A DNA stretch of 64,000 nt from Lingula anatina (GCF_001039355.2 NW_019775811.1:140176-204175), one strand, 5' to 3'. Shown: positions 38,432 to 52,664, numbered from the stretch's first letter. The notes: a model not told the origin generated them from the sequence alone. A program made the numbers and translations.

Positions 38432-41325
38432 TTAAAGACAGATCCAGTCCTTACGTTGATCTAATGTCCCTGTTAAGCTCCCTGTTAACTTTGTCCAATA
38501 ACTTGTCAGCTCGTTCCCTACGTCTTATGTTGGACGCTGTTCTTCTTTAAATGATAAGACTCACTGTAAGGAGCAGTTCATAACTGTTTATGCTCAGTCG
38601 CGCTCTGTTAACCCCTAAGACTTAAAGACCCTCCACAATCTGCGTTCCTAAATTCTTAAACGACCCACCTCGCAGATTTAGAGTTCGGATAAGACGCGCC
38701 GGGTTTTCGCCAATAAAAAAATACATCGAGATTAACGTAGTCATACCCGGTAATTTAGCCCGTATCCACCTAAATATTACTCATAGATAATAATGCGGTT
38801 GCTGGCGATGGGAAAGAGACAGCGCATAGGGACCTAAGCAAGAAATTATTTCTGTCATTTTTCTTTCTTTGTTTATTTCTTCCTCATCTCCTCAGCTTTT
38901 CCTTCGTTTTTTTTGTTTATTTTGTACTTTCTTTATTTTGAGCTTTCTTTCTCACTTTGAAAATGCATTATGCCGAAACCCACGAGGTACGATTAGTTTA
39001 GAGGTGATATTGCTTTTTATCATTCATTAATAAAGTAAGAGAAGAAATGGAAAGTTATGAGCAAGTACCAAATCCGGTTATAAATTGGCAGGTGCACCCG
39101 TACCTAGGGGCCAGGTATTTTCCTTTCTGCCTGGGTTTTTGAATCTGTATCGCCTACGATGGGACATATGCGGAAGGAAACATTTGATTTCCTCCGCAGA
39201 CTAAAGTCTGGCCCATACGAAAGAAACTGGCATTTTTAGAGATAATATGTTTTACTGAATACCCGCTCTGCTATCTACGCCTTCGTGTGACAAAAGAAAG
39301 AAAAAAGACTCAAAATTGGCAGTAAAATTCCCATGAATAGAAACACAAAACACTCCAACATGATATTAAACGCAATTGTTTACCACATGCGTACAACCAT
39401 ATTTTTAAAAAGTAACTTATAACGGTATAAGGTCCAACAGAAAAGGGCAACTTCACCAACTCGTGACTGAACAGAATAGGCGGCTCTGCCCCCCTGACAT
39501 GTAACGGCCAGCAGCCAGTTGATGACCAGACCGTTAACCATCGCAGTATATCTCTGACCACTGCCCACAATCACCTTCATCAGAGGTGGCCATCTCGCCA
39601 GCATGACCAGCACGCCTCCGTTCTTGTCCTCCCTTATCAGAAACAATAAAAATATTGGCGAGTGAAAAGACTGTAATTACGAGGTGGTTAGAGTAAATAA
39701 CAGGTGATATCACCTCTCTCTGTCACCCTGCTTTACCCTGAGTTATTCTCTAATCGTTTTGAATGGTTTTGCCGTGGCCCGTGCAAACACTGAAACGGGT
39801 AGTTGATTTTGTGAGGGAGCGGGGAGGGGAGGGGGGTTGGAGGGAAGCATCGTGGTCTTTCTATCAATAAATAGAGGTACAGTGGAGACAAGAGACAGGT
39901 GACCAAACACTTTCCCCGAAAGCACAACGCATAGTTTATAGATAGAGAAGGGCTCTTCTCGTATTTTGCTGGTTGTGTAACTTACATTTTCCGGAAATCT
40001 TGTTCGAATATCTGGAAAATCGCTTTATACATGTCAAGAAAGAGGGTCAAGCATTCTTATATTCATCAATTTGTTATCCACAAATACAAATTAAAATTTA
40101 CATGGACAAATTAGGTTTGATTTATTTATTCACTTATTTATTTATTTTAAAATCTAATTTTGGTCATTCTAACAGCCGTCTTAAACACCTCTCTTTAGTA
40201 GAATATCAGGCCAAAATTATGCTTTGTTTACATAAATGATAAGTGTAAAAATTCAGATAGAATTGCTGTGACTCAGCGTTTAGCAGACGCAGTACAGAAA
40301 GGAGAAAACAATTAATTTCATACCCAACTGGACACCCTTGACCGCAACCATGCAGTAACTGGCCACGGCATGCCCACAACCACCCTGAGACTCTGTAGAT
40401 AAGCGATACAACACGGAAAACCATCTCTGCATTGCCGTATGAAGGCGCATTCACACTGCACGGGTTTCGATCTGAACCAATTTTAGTGACTTTGATAACA
40501 GCATAATATTGGACTTATTGCAATCAACTCGGTAACATGAGGATTTTTACTGACAACACCTATGAAAAGTTCCGTGTTACTGTTTGGACGACAAGCTACG
40601 TATTCAACGACACGATAGCAATCAATATTATCAAGACATAATCTACGCCACTTGGGTCGGTTTCAAAGCGATCTAAAGGATTCTATATTGTGAATGCGTT
40701 TCTATATACATGCAACTCTACTGTGGTAGCCAGCAGACTAGAAAGCTTGTAACGGGACTTGTTAACGAAATAATCATGTATATGAACGCAGAAAGAGACG
40801 TTTTATTTTGTTCCGTGTCTGGAGGGGCTAGGTCCTGGGGCCTGGAGTTGATAAGAAACAGGGTTTGTCCATGTTTAAGAATTAGTTTACATGTACAAGA
40901 TTTTTCCCATGTTAATAGCGCTCGAAAGTCCAATTAATGCCACACTCAAAACCTTACCTCTGTCGCTGAAGGTGAAGTTTATGTTGAGGCTACTTTAAGG
41001 ACTTCAGCGCATACGCTACCATTTTTTCTTTCTTTTCTGAGTCAAGATGTCTAGATTTGATGAGTATCTTTATTCCTTATATATTGGAAACTTTTCAAGA
41101 AAAAGGGCAAAACAAAATGACCACCTGTTACCACCTTTCCACCTTTCTAATCTTAAGATGAGTTTTTTTCACCCTGCTGCTGCGGTCATCGCTGCTTTTG
41201 ATCTCTTTATACTGTTTATTGTGGTATCTAAACTGTATTAACATGTTAGTTATTTGGAGATCGAGTATTTCTTTTGTCTTTTTAATTTTTTCCGACATTT
41301 CTTTTTGTCATGCGCTTAACAGTGT

Positions 41326-41570
41326 GTAGCCTGGATTACATTTACACGGGCGCCGTGCGATGAAATTGTCCGTGCGATTTTATTTTTGAAATCGTAATGA
41401 GCTACGGGCTATACGCCGAGTATGTCTACATTATATGGCCTTATATCTATACGATTCCGAGCGATTTCGCACCGCCACCGTCTACCTCCGCTCAGATGCC
41501 TTACGGAAAGGGTATGACGGGCAGTATACGTACACCGTACGAGTATCGCATTTTAAATGTAATCTAGGCT
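41326..41570. mobile_element. 245-bp non-autonomous TIR element
   Basis: The ends are 17-bp inverted repeats with one mismatch: AGCCTGGATTACATTTA at 41326 and TAAATGTAATCTAGGCT ending at 41570. The interior is richer in CG dinucleotides than its flanks and has no reading frame. I could not fix a target-site duplication, so the superfamily stays open. Confidence 0.75.
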
Positions 41571-43239
41571 TAACATCTGTATATTCATTATCTCTGTCTT
41601 GACCTGACCCTACCTTCATAATACTTTGAAGTAATTTGTACAATATTGCAATAAAGGAGCCATTAATTAAGAAACAAGGTGAAAGGTGGGTTTCACAGGT
41701 TCAAAGTGCCACTATACAATTATCATGGTTCCGGATAGTCCACTCAAAGTTGGCCATTAAACGGGCTTTACATATGTCACCAAGCGATATCATCTTGGGT
41801 TTCATTAATTATTCTGTTCCAAAGGTATAAGCTCTTCGGAGAAATATGGTCACATCGCGGTTAACGTCATAATTAAGCGGGGGTAATCTTAAAATTAATT
41901 AATTTCCAAATGGGGGGCAGCAATTACCACATGGCAATTTATGATTTTAATGATTTCAATTAGACCACCCAAAAGTGCTTTTACATATGTTACACAGCGA
42001 TTTTTATCACGAATGATCGGAATTAATACTTAAAAGCTGTTTTATATATAAATTTGACATTGTGACTTTGTGGTAAAGACACCACTAACGTCGTACACTT
42101 TGGTCAATTGTGCAATTTAAGAATCATCCGTCTTGAATTCGTGACGCAACAACCGGTGATTTTAGTGTCAGCCGCAGGTGTGAGTTCACATGTTACTTTC
42201 CTCTGGTGAATGTCTACCTCTGTTGCCATTAACGCACCGTTAGTTGCTTTTAAATCAAAGTGAAATGCAGTTACATATTTGTGGTGTAATATTTTGACAA
42301 AGATTGTGACTTATTTTTAACTATTGTAATTTAGAGAGGAATATTGGGAAAAATGTAGGTAAGGTGTTTAAGGCGTGAACGGATTTTTCATGCAAGTTTC
42401 AAGTTTTCGATATTGTATCGATAAAGTGACAAATTCACAGTTAGAATATGCAAAGAAAAGTTACGCGCTACTGAAAAGAACCATCCTTATAGATCAAACT
42501 CTTTCATAGAAACCATCTACAGATCAAACAATTTATAGAATCTGACAGTGTACCCAACGCCATTTGCCAAGTAAGGTAGCACAGACGGCCCACAGGTCAC
42601 TTCTGTCTGGAGCCTGTTTTACAAGAAAACCCATACTAAATATTGGACTAAAGTTACAGACCGTATATTTTAGCCAGCTTTGATAAACCGACAGTAGCCC
42701 AATTATCTGTTTTATAATTAGAAATACGTTTTAAGTTTTAGATTAATAACTTTCTCTTGAGTTGAATTCTTTTCTTTTTTTATTGAAGTAAAGAAGGCAA
42801 TAATTCTGGTCTTTTAAAAAGATAAGACCAGGTTTCAGAGTTAAGTTATTTTTGAAACCGAGTCCTGCTAACGTTTCACAGGTGAATGAAGACCCGTCTC
42901 AAAATTTCGGGTCAGTGAAACTCAGAATGAGTTTTCCCATTATCCTTAGATACCCTTAGTTATCAGTATAAAGCCCTTTGTGGACTTTAAGGAAAGAAAC
43001 GCAAGTTTTAGTAAAGAAATTACAAAATGAAATGTTTCTTATGATATTGTTTCATTATAAAAGTAGTCGATTGTAGCACACAAAATCAATTTGAAAATGT
43101 ATTGTAATGAATTTAATGCATTTAATGATGTAAAATATATACGGTATTTTCGACCCGCTCATTTCATCATTATCTTGTCATCTATTTATTTGTGGCAGTA
43201 AAGGTAATCTGCACGACCCTTGTTGACCGTACGTTGACC

Positions 43240-44652
43240 TAATCATCTCCACGTTTTGTTTTCTACTCGTATCTCCGCTTGTTACTCTGACCGTCATTTA
43301 AATTTTACAGTGTTTTTTGTAATAATATGGTCATTTTGACAAAAATGAACGCCATCAGATTCATTACGCTAGGGACAGGTCCATGTTAAAAAAAAAAAAA
43401 AAAAAAAAAAGTTTGGAAAATTCAGACTGCCCGGAAGTCCTTTAAGGATAAATAACTAACTAAATAAATGAATAAACAGAAAACTAAATGAAAAGATAAT
43501 TAATTAAATTGAATGACCTAGCGGGGAAGGGCCCATTCCCAATGGATGCAATCAAATTAATATATTAACACATCTACTCCTAGCGTTGTTCAGAATACAG
43601 AGAAGCTGATGTTATACGATCACGTTGAAAAAAAGAGGAGTGTGAACCAGTTAATCTGATTGCCTAGGCCTTCAGCGAGGGTTGGGCCGATCTACATAGA
43701 ACCAATGAGCTACATAGCTATGCATCTCATTGGGAGAACGATAATTTTATTGGGAATGAGCCCGAAGATGTACACGAAGACCATTTCCTCAAATCGTATC
43801 CAGTTTATTTGGAAAGTATATTTAAGGTCTATGTATACACCACAAATTCATTTTATTGAGACCAAATCAAATCAAAGTGATGTTATTTTTTCTCGTTATG
43901 ATAAATTGGGTAAGTTTGTTTTTTCACTCTGACGCCAAAACAACAATATAAAGAACTATCCTGACCACATAAACACCATCAAATGTTCTTTGTGTGTTTA
44001 GTGAGGGCATCTCAGACCACCGTGGTGTGTTTGGATGCAATCAGGAACTGTCAAAGCGTTTTCTCCAAGATATCTATAACTTCATCATTCCTATAGTCAC
44101 GTACATACGACATATATAACAAGATTTATCAGACTTGTCTACACGGGAATTGTGTCAGTGAATTTGATTTCGATTTGAAATGTACCACTAGATGAAAAAA
44201 AAGCTTTCCTCTTATTTGGACACCTAAAAACAACAGAGCTACAAAAACAATCAAACAAAATAAATGTGAGTGGACCCGTCCTAAAATTATTGTCGATTCC
44301 TATCTAAATTTATTTCCTGCCCCTGTCAGCATTTCTTAGGTCGGAAGAAAACATTGATGTTCAGTTATTTTGCCTGTTGTGTCATTTCCCGCGAGTTTGT
44401 CTTAAGCGAATGTTTCTTGAAATGTTGGTACTGTCGTCGGAATTTGAAACCATTTTTTGTACACAATACATGATTTAAAATGCCTGTTCCTTTTGTCTAC
44501 AATTGCAACTAGTGACTTGTAATGACTAGTTTAATTTTACGCGTCTTTTTCAGCAATTCTGGTATTTTCTACTAAAAATATAAAATGTGTGATTTCGACA
44601 CCATTGAACATTAGTAATCCGATGATCGCGGACAAGTTATATAAGCAGGAGT

Positions 44653-44683
<31 letters not shown>

Positions 44684-45060
44684 TAATAATAATAATTAGG
44701 ACAATAACAACAGTGGCATATTCCATATGTGCATATCTGTCTTATTTACTATGCAAGTTTCATTTATTAATGTTGTCCTGACGTAAATATCTTCTGTGAA
44801 TTGGTCATTCAATTTATTTAATTATCTTTTCATTTAGTTTTCTGTTCATTCATTTATTTAGTTATTTATTTGTCCTAAAGGACTTCTGAGCAGTCCGAAT
44901 TTTCCATTTTTTTGTAACATGGATCTGTTCCTAGTGTAAAGAATCTAATGCCATTCATTCTTGTCAAAAAGACCATATTATTACAAAAACACTGTGAAAT
45001 TTAAATGACGGTCACAGTTACAAGCGGAGATACGAATAGAAAACAAAACGTGCAGATGAT
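43240..45060. repeat. Large inverted repeat, arms ~270 bp, spacer ~1.28 kb
   Basis: The left arm (about 43240-43520) and right arm (about 44795-45060) are reverse complements over nearly their whole length. Shared blocks in left-arm sense include CACGTTTTGTTTTCTA, CGTATCTCCGCTTGT, GTCATTTAAATTT, GTAATAATATGGTC, GAAAACTAAATGAAAAGATA and AATTGAATGACC. The left arm has a longer A run (43388-43410). The spacer carries no recognisable transposase. Confidence 0.85.
44653..44697. repeat. (TAA)n microsatellite
   Basis: Trinucleotide run with one interruption, inside the spacer of the large inverted repeat. Confidence 0.95.
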
Positions 45061-48000
45061 AAAATCATGTCATATTCAGCACTCATCATTACATACGCAC
45101 ACACGTGCGTGTCCACATCAGTGTGTCACCGTTGTTTGTTCTCGATATAGCCATCTTTATCGTTGTAACTGGTTGAGCAGCGCCATCAGGAAATATTGCA
45201 TGGTAATGGTTCTTCTAATCATACATAATTCGCCATAAAAATGTCATATGCATTTATGATATATGATGTAATTGACCTATGAATTGACCTGGGAAATATA
45301 GGATTTACTTGTCATTCCTCGACGTTCATATCCCTGAAACGCATGTCAAGTAAGGGCTAACCTTTGGGTAAACTCATTATTGAGCAACTGTCTATTTGAA
45401 ATATTCAAAAGCATGTTTAACAACCTCAGTTACAATTAATTCAATGATAGAAGCCTTAAGTTGGCATTGTCTTAGCTACGTTAAAGTTGGCTGACCTCGT
45501 AAAAACCCCGGTAATGTTCATTATGATGACACTATGAGTACTCGAGAAGCGAGATTAATTGTACAATTGACATGATGCCTAATTTACCCATGTTACGGCG
45601 ACTATCAAAACAGGAAAGAACATTTTGATTGGTGTCAGTTATTTAATGTGTTTTTTTTAGTTTACAAGGATAGAAAGTGTGTAGAAGCGAAATGGTTATA
45701 TACGTGTACCATTCTGTACGTTAACTTGATAACACCCTACATAATAAACCAGATTACAATCGAGTATATATAAATGTAAGGTTTAAGTAGGAGTCTTCCT
45801 TGAAAAAGGTAGGCTTTCTTTTGACAATCATTGCTAAAAACTCATATGGTTAACATGCTTGTATCATTAACAGTCCATATTGTATGGTGCTTAGTTCCAG
45901 ATATCAACGTGGTCAAAAGAAGTTGTGGCGGGAGTATTTTCAATGAGCTAAGCTGACAGTTCTTTACTTTAACTTGCCTAATTAGGAAAACAAAGTAACT
46001 TTGGTATAGGTATGTAAAAGCAACAAAATGGTTGGAGTAGTAAAATGTAATTTACCATTTTCAGAATAGGTTATCGCCCTGTAAACAAGGGAGAGGGAAT
46101 TGAAAAATGGTAATAAAATTAAAAAATGGCATTAAAAACTCACTTCACCAGTATGCTGTATCTGCCAGTGGAAATAAACTATTTTAATAAAAGACTTGAT
46201 AAGTATACTAGTACATTATGGATTTTAAAAAAGACGACAAAAATTAGATTACCAGTAAAATGTACGATATTTTGTGGTGATATTCTAGTGTAAAACTGAT
46301 TTTTTAAAAGAAAATTTGATACAAGGAAAAAATTCGCGTGCTAATAAAACATGAGATGCCTATGAACGACGTAAAAATGCATTTTTTTCAAAAGTATGAA
46401 AAAATAGCTATACATATCTAGGGTTGTTATCTTGTTTCTTGCATCCAACACACATTCCTAATTGTTACAAAATTGCTACCTTAGATCCCGCATGATCTTT
46501 GAGGCAAATACCGCCTTATTACCCGTTTTCTAATGTTAAAATAATTGACAACTTTGGCGCGCAAGTACATACAATTATTACATACTAACAAAGAATGTTC
46601 AGAAATGTAAGAAATGTAATGTCAGGTGAAAAACTTGTGCGGGCCCGGGTACCGACGTTATCGACCTGAAAATAACAGTTGTGAATAGATTTCACACGTG
46701 AAAACCCCGGGCGATACTAGCCGTAGCCGGCAATCAAACCGAATATTTTGTGCCCCTTAATTCACACTTAAACAGAGACAAAGTTATGGTTATCTCGAAA
46801 AAAGTGGCAGTTGCGAGATATTTTCACAGCCAAGACCTGTCGTTATCGCGCTCTAATCGCCGGGTTATCATAGATTAGGAGAAACAATTACATATTTTCT
46901 TCTATTTCGGATCCCATAAGGACAAGGAAATAAAATATACACTTTTAAAACATATACTATGGCCGTCACTTGACAGCGAAAAAAAGTGAGGTAGCTTAAG
47001 TTAATACCGACAAGTGCAACTGGCTTAAATATTCGTTTTTAAGCGAATTTACCTTTTCTACGCACGAGCGTTTGCATTCCTTATTTTCCCATTACTTCCT
47101 TGTGTTATTACATGTATTCAATTCATGTTTACCTTTAGGCCAAGTACTAGAGCGGGCTTGCTCTTGTATGTCTTTTCGAATACTAATGTTTACAAAAAGT
47201 TTTTCCCTTTTTTTGAAATAGTGAGAGATTGAAAGTAAATTAAAATTAAAAGGAATAAGATGCTTAATTTGAATTTTAAAGAAACGAATTTGTTTGAAAA
47301 CATTTTCTATAACAACTTATCTGCACATTCAACGAAGCGGTTCTAATCTGCCCCAGGTCTCCGTTCATTGCAGAGATAAACCCAACCCCAAAAGGTCTTG
47401 TTTGTAATAAACTATAATCAGCTGATGACCATTCGAAGGTAAAGATAAAAAGGCTAACGTTGACAATTATCTTTCACCGATAACCGAGTTTTTTCTGCGG
47501 TTACTACACTAAAAAATGCCGCGTGTCAACTCATTAAAGTCTCGTTTTGTTCACAAGCGACGCCTTACGCGCCGACGTTGCAAAGTCATGGTTGTGATTA
47601 CAAGCAATATGCAGTAGGCTGTGGTTCTCCAGCTACCGATTTCTGGTTAAAAATGATGCATAAACGCTGTCGTTTTCGTCCATCTATTTCACATAACAAC
47701 GTGGTAACGACGAGATCATGCTAAAAATGGGTTTGCCCCTTGATACGGAGCTCCCGGAGCCTGCTACAAAATCATTTTTAGGTCAATTTATACTTAAACT
47801 TTCTCTTTCATTCAATAATTTATTCATCGATTTATTTTTCATTTTTTCCCTTTATTTATTCTATTGAAATAATAATAGTGCTTACGTTTGGCCCACCAAT
47901 TTATCTACAAAAACGACGCATTCATTGTCTACGAATTCAAAATTTAATATTTCGGAACCAACACGGTCAACTAAAATATAGATGTTGGGGCTTTTTGTGC

Positions 48001-48399
48001 GTGCGTGAGAACTCTTTTATACTCTCAAGTCATGAAAACTAACTAATTTTATCAAAATTGGATTTTATTCAAAACTATTTATGTACAACTTGCGAAGAGC
48101 AACATATTTGCCAATCACGTACAAAAACATGCACTTACGTATCCAATTATTAAGAGAGACGGGCAGATACAGGGGGACCATACCAAATTCTCTAATATGA
48201 ACCAATGTGATAGTCTCTAAAATTATATAAAATTATATACAATAAATTTTATACAATATGGAGATTCTGCACCACCTCAATAATCAGATTATTTACATCA
48301 CATCAACGTTCTAGAATATGTAAATGGCAAATATCCGGAAAAAAAAAGTTGGAACAAAATTTGATCAAGTCATGATACTCTCATTATGCCATAGAAAAT

Positions 48400-51300
48400 T
48401 TACACCATAAATTCTTTTTCAATTGCAGCAGCCATTTCTTCATCTACTGAACCTATAGAATCAAAATCTTTGTCATCCTCGTCATCTTCAAATTCATCCT
48501 CGCTTTCCCAACACCCGAACGATTTCTGCAGTCTACTTATAGTATCCTCAGTATCATTTCTCTCGTCATCTTCATCTTTGTACCCATCGTCGTCAGAATC
48601 ATTCTCATTGTCACCATCCCTGCTACGGCCGACATGACTTGCAGTTTTTCTAGATTTCATTTTTTTCACTTTGTTTTTCCATCCAGCGGGGATATCTCCA
48701 CTTAGACTATCCTCCGTTTCCTCCCCACTCTCTTCATTGCTGAGGACTCTTTGACGTAGCTTTTGTTCCCTAGTTTCGTCGTCATCATCGCTGCTCTCAA
48801 GGTCGGAGTCCTCGAAGGCCTCCTCGTCTACCTCCTTGCCCATGTTATCCCAGTCCTCCTTGGAGAATGTCATGAGAGGGTTGATATCGTCTGAAAACTG
48901 GCGTCCTCTTCTGGCCGGTTTCAGTGGCTCCATATCTTCATCCGCGTCCAGTAGCACAGTTTCATCATCATCATCGTCGTCGTCGTCGACGTCATTGGCG
49001 TCAATACTGGCTCCTTCATTTCTAGAGTCAGATTTCTGGCGTTTTGGGGGCTTGGAATTTGCTGCTCCAGACTCTGACCGAGCCCCCAAGCTGTCGTCAT
49101 CTTCGCTCTTGCGTTTCCATCCTTTCTCTGCATTGGCGTGCTGTCGTACTTTCTGAGAAGGAGCAATGTCAGGGTTTGAAGGTGTGGAGTACTTCTCCGA
49201 CGTCTCCTCATTGAGCGGATACAAGCTCTCGTCTGGCTTTTCCCAGGTTTCATTAGCTGCCCACAACCAATCGGGATTGACGACCAGTACCCTGGATAAC
49301 CTCTTGGCCTCGTTGACTTTACTGGTCCCTAACCTAGCGGCAACAACGTGGGTGGTCCGATTTTTATCCTCTGCCCCAGTTTCCTTGACTATCTTTGTAT
49401 GTACGGTAGCCCCCAAAGACCTTGCAACAATGTACGCCCTGCTTTTTTCTAGTGGAATGTTCGTAGGAAAGACACCACTAAATACCAGATTCACTCCTTG
49501 CAAGACTGTTCTTTTTTCCGATGGAATTATGTCTTTTAAATTGGGGGGCTCTTTTTGGGTGGTGTTCTTTGCATTTTCCAGAGCCTCATAAAACTTTGTG
49601 TGTATTCGTGTCAGTATGTTTTCCAAAGAGTTTAAATATTTTACATCACTGTTGTCATCTTCGTCTTCCCACACTACCTCCTCTTCTTTTGTATCAGAAG
49701 ACTTATCGTTACTTTCATCAGTCATTGTTTCTGGTGTTTGTATTGACTCAGATGCCTTCATCTCTCCAATGTCACTTTTTCCTCTCGATTCCCCCTCTGC
49801 TTGCACCTCCTCTGATTGTTCTGAATCCTTTCTATTTGAACGTTCTACTTTATTATCAGTGTCATTTTTCAAATTATCAGATACTTCCATTGCAGAGGAA
49901 TCATCAGAATTTTTCCTTGATCTCAAGCGAGGGTCCCGTGATTCCTGGGAAGATTTGACCTCTGTGTCATCTTCTGTGTCCTTGACCTTGTCCTTTTCCT
50001 TGGCAGCTGACGCAGCCTCCCTGTCTGACTGTGACCCTGGGGGAGCGTTGATATCTCCTGTACCCTTGAAGAAGCGGTATGGTTTGACGTGGATCAGGTT
50101 TGGGGCATAACACCACACATCTTCTCTGTCATCTATGATACAAACCATGCTGTCACCGCACGGAAATAATGACCTAAGGGGGAAAAATCAAGATTTTTAA
50201 ATTAAAATCTAATTGTGTAAAAATTTAAAGTAGTCACAGCAAACTTGGTTTAGAAGTACAATTACGGAAGAACAGTTATTATCTCATTTTGTCAAGCCAA
50301 TAGGAAATTCCTGGAACTGCCTTAGTACAGGCTTTAAGTTTGATTATACATATACATGTGTCTCATGCAAAGACTACACAGGTTTAATTTTTATCAAATT
50401 AACGGTGGGATGTTCACTCACTTCATGTTAGCAGTCTTAGTTGTGGGGTTGAAACACTCATCTCGAGACAGAATCCTGTGGGAGAAAAACTTTCCCTCGG
50501 GGTCCAAGAGTCCTGCAATGGTGTGGGCATACATCCGGGCACCAAAGGTACAGATATGGAGCTCATACAACTTCGAGATGCTCTCCAGGAATTCCTGGGT
50601 TCTCGGGCGGAATTTGGTGTGATACCAGAGCTGGACCCCTCCATGGCGCAACTGGAAGTGGTACACACCCTGGATAGATGAAAACAGTGTTAATAAACAT
50701 ATGGAGAATATTGAAGATTACTGAAAAAAATATTGTCAAAACATTAATTCTATCCATAGCATATTTCTAAAAACACTCAAGATAATCAAATCATTAAATT
50801 AATTTGAACAGGCTATCACATATCAAATCTGAAACAGGCAAAAAAATTCTTTACTCCACCCTTATAACATGGATGATACTGAAAACTCATTTGTATGAAA
50901 AAAAATTCCAACAAATGACAGTTTGATCTCATACCAATACACCTTTAACTCTTACCTTTAAATTGGCTGGAATTTCTTCATTTGTTGTATGAATCAGTGT
51001 CTGATCTAGATCTACCAGCAAGACCAGCTTCTTACTTTTAAGAAGCATCCCTTCATCTTCCTTGCCCAATTCCATTGCTTCCTGTGTACAGAATTAAAAG
51101 TCTTACAGTAATTATTTACTTACAAAAGTTAAGGCTTCACTAATTCATTATGATGAAAAAAAGTTAATAAATGAATTAATCAAAATAAATCAAGTTCAAA
51201 ATCAAACAGTATTTTAAGGACTGCAAGGTTGGGAACAGTGTAGAATGAAAAACAGGGATAACTTGCCATCCATGAAATTTCTGTTTTAATACATTTCACA

Positions 51301-52581
51301 TAATCTAATATCTTTCTATGTCACTTTTCAAAATAATAAATAAATAAATAAATAAATAAAAAGAACAAGTAAAAATAATAAACAAATAAAAATAAAATAA
51401 AATGAAATAAAATAAATAAATAAACATTATATAAAACTTAAAAGAGGGGATTATCCAAAAAGACAGATAGTCAAAGCCATTCCTGGTCAATAAAGCAGTT
51501 CCCACCTCTTGGCTAACCACCAGCTCAGGGATGCTGTGAACCATGGCTACAGATGCAAGTGCTTGCACTTTTCTCTCTCCTGGAACACCGGGAAATCTAA
51601 AATTAAAAGAGAGAACAAGATAAGCATTTAAAAATATGATAACAGTGTTGTTAACAATTCATCGTCAGACCAGCCTTTAAGTGCTGAAAGTGAGGTGAAA
51701 AGAAATGACTTAGTTAAGATAAAATTAATGTCAAAATTTCGACAGTTTAGATTTTATTGGAAACAATCTGTTAGATATCAAATTAAATGTAGGCAACCAT
51801 GATGTGATTGCAAACTTAATGCCAAGGAGTTTGATGATTGTAATTTATGGCAGTGCATACAGTTATCATTCCCTTGACAGCATTGTATGTGTTTGCATGC
51901 AATAATTATGTTGTGCTTACTCTCTGAGATCTGCTCCACACTCAGCACACATGTCCTTCATCACCACAGAGTGGGTACAGCCTGTCATCATCTCTAACAG
52001 GGGTGATCTGTAAAAAAGCAAGATCAAAAACGGAATTAATGTAAAAGAATAATTAAAATATTCAGCTATAAGAAAGTGAAAAAAGAGAAACAAAACGTTT
52101 TAAAAAGCCTGGAAAATTGCATTTATACTTCCCACTTCTCTCTTTATTTGCAACTTCATTAGTAACACTGACACAGAACTGAGACGTTGGGGAGGGGCTT
52201 AGTTAAAGAGCCGTTACTTAATGCTTGGTGAATCAATATTATTTTTCAATAAATTCAAACAGCAACATCATCCTTCAATAGATATAATGTAAGTTAATTT
52301 ATTATTATTATTATTTCACGATTATCATAATGTAAGAAAAGTAAATCAGGTGTTTCTTGCAAGGAGTACCTCGGTTGCACGTTGGTCCCTTCAGGGACGA
52401 CCAACTTTGATACGGTGCCCACCTCTTCTGATTTTAATTTCAGGTCGGCTTTCGATCCATCTTGTCGAAGTATACATAGAACACTTCCATGAGAAATTTT
52501 AGTGCCCTCTTTAACTTTCCAGTGGATGACTTTGGCCTCAGAATCTAATGGTAACACCACTTCCTTTGTGGCGGAAGCCAT
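48400..52581 (-). CDS. CTDP1: RNA polymerase II CTD phosphatase FCP1, 6 exons, complete
   Basis: Nuclear phosphatase that dephosphorylates the C-terminal heptad repeats of RNA polymerase II so the enzyme can be recycled. Exons on the minus strand: 52581-52370, 52007-51921, 51596-51506, 51081-50956, 50669-50422, 50173-48400. They give 845 aa with all phases closing (human about 961). The N-terminus has the family's biotinyl-like beta domain. The catalytic DxDxT signature DLDQT is at residues 154-158, followed by LIHTT. The FCP1 domain continues through FGARMYAHTIAGLLDP, SHRILSRDEC and MVCIIDDREDVW (residues 264-275). A BRCT domain spans about residues 475-575 (ending VVNPDWLWAANETW). The rest is acidic and Ser-rich, as in the family, and ends DEEMAAAIEKEFMV. 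The start is the first in-frame ATG. A candidate poly-A signal (TTTATT on plus) is at 48064-48069. Confidence 0.95.
51331..51425. repeat. (AATA)n / A-rich low-complexity tract
   Basis: AAATA-type repeats in CTDP1 intron 3. Confidence 0.9.
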
Positions 52582-52664
52582 TCTTCCAAGAGTCAGGGCC
52601 GCACTGCAAGGTTTTCTCAATTTTCATTGGTTAAGCGGACTTTAGCTTCCTGTGTTTTGAAATC
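52582..52664. promoter_or_regulatory. Bidirectional CTDP1-CENPL promoter
   Basis: Only 83 bp separate the CTDP1 start codon (minus) from the first ATG of the divergent CENPL 5' exon. The interval contains ATTGG (52626-52630), a CCAAT box on the minus strand, and CTTCCTG (52646-52652), an ETS-type core. No TATA box is seen. This is the usual make-up of a bidirectional housekeeping promoter; activity is inferred. Confidence 0.6.

Larger units (their letters stand above)
38432..48399. other. 10-kb intergenic region without recognisable genes
   Basis: The region lies upstream of the homeobox gene and downstream of CTDP1. The only open frames are short, with no recognisable domains or splice logic. 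Contents: a 245-bp TIR element (41326-41570), a large inverted repeat (about 43240-45060), microsatellites, and scattered GC-richer patches near 46640-46740 and 47500-47600. As the 5' flank of a developmental regulator it may contain enhancers; nothing in the sequence proves it. Confidence 0.6.

Noticed and set aside
39310-39646. Minus-strand frames of 86-88 codons, with a loosely similar segment near 40322-40400
   Set aside because: No recognisable domain or splice context. The similarity to 40322-40400 is weak and may be an old repeat.
43660-43932. 90-codon frame inside the large inverted repeat
   Set aside because: No similarity to any transposase I can recognise, and no supporting context.
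48836-50110. Long plus-strand open frames (Ser-rich) opposite CTDP1
   Set aside because: They are antisense shadows of the acidic, Ser-rich CTDP1 last exon.
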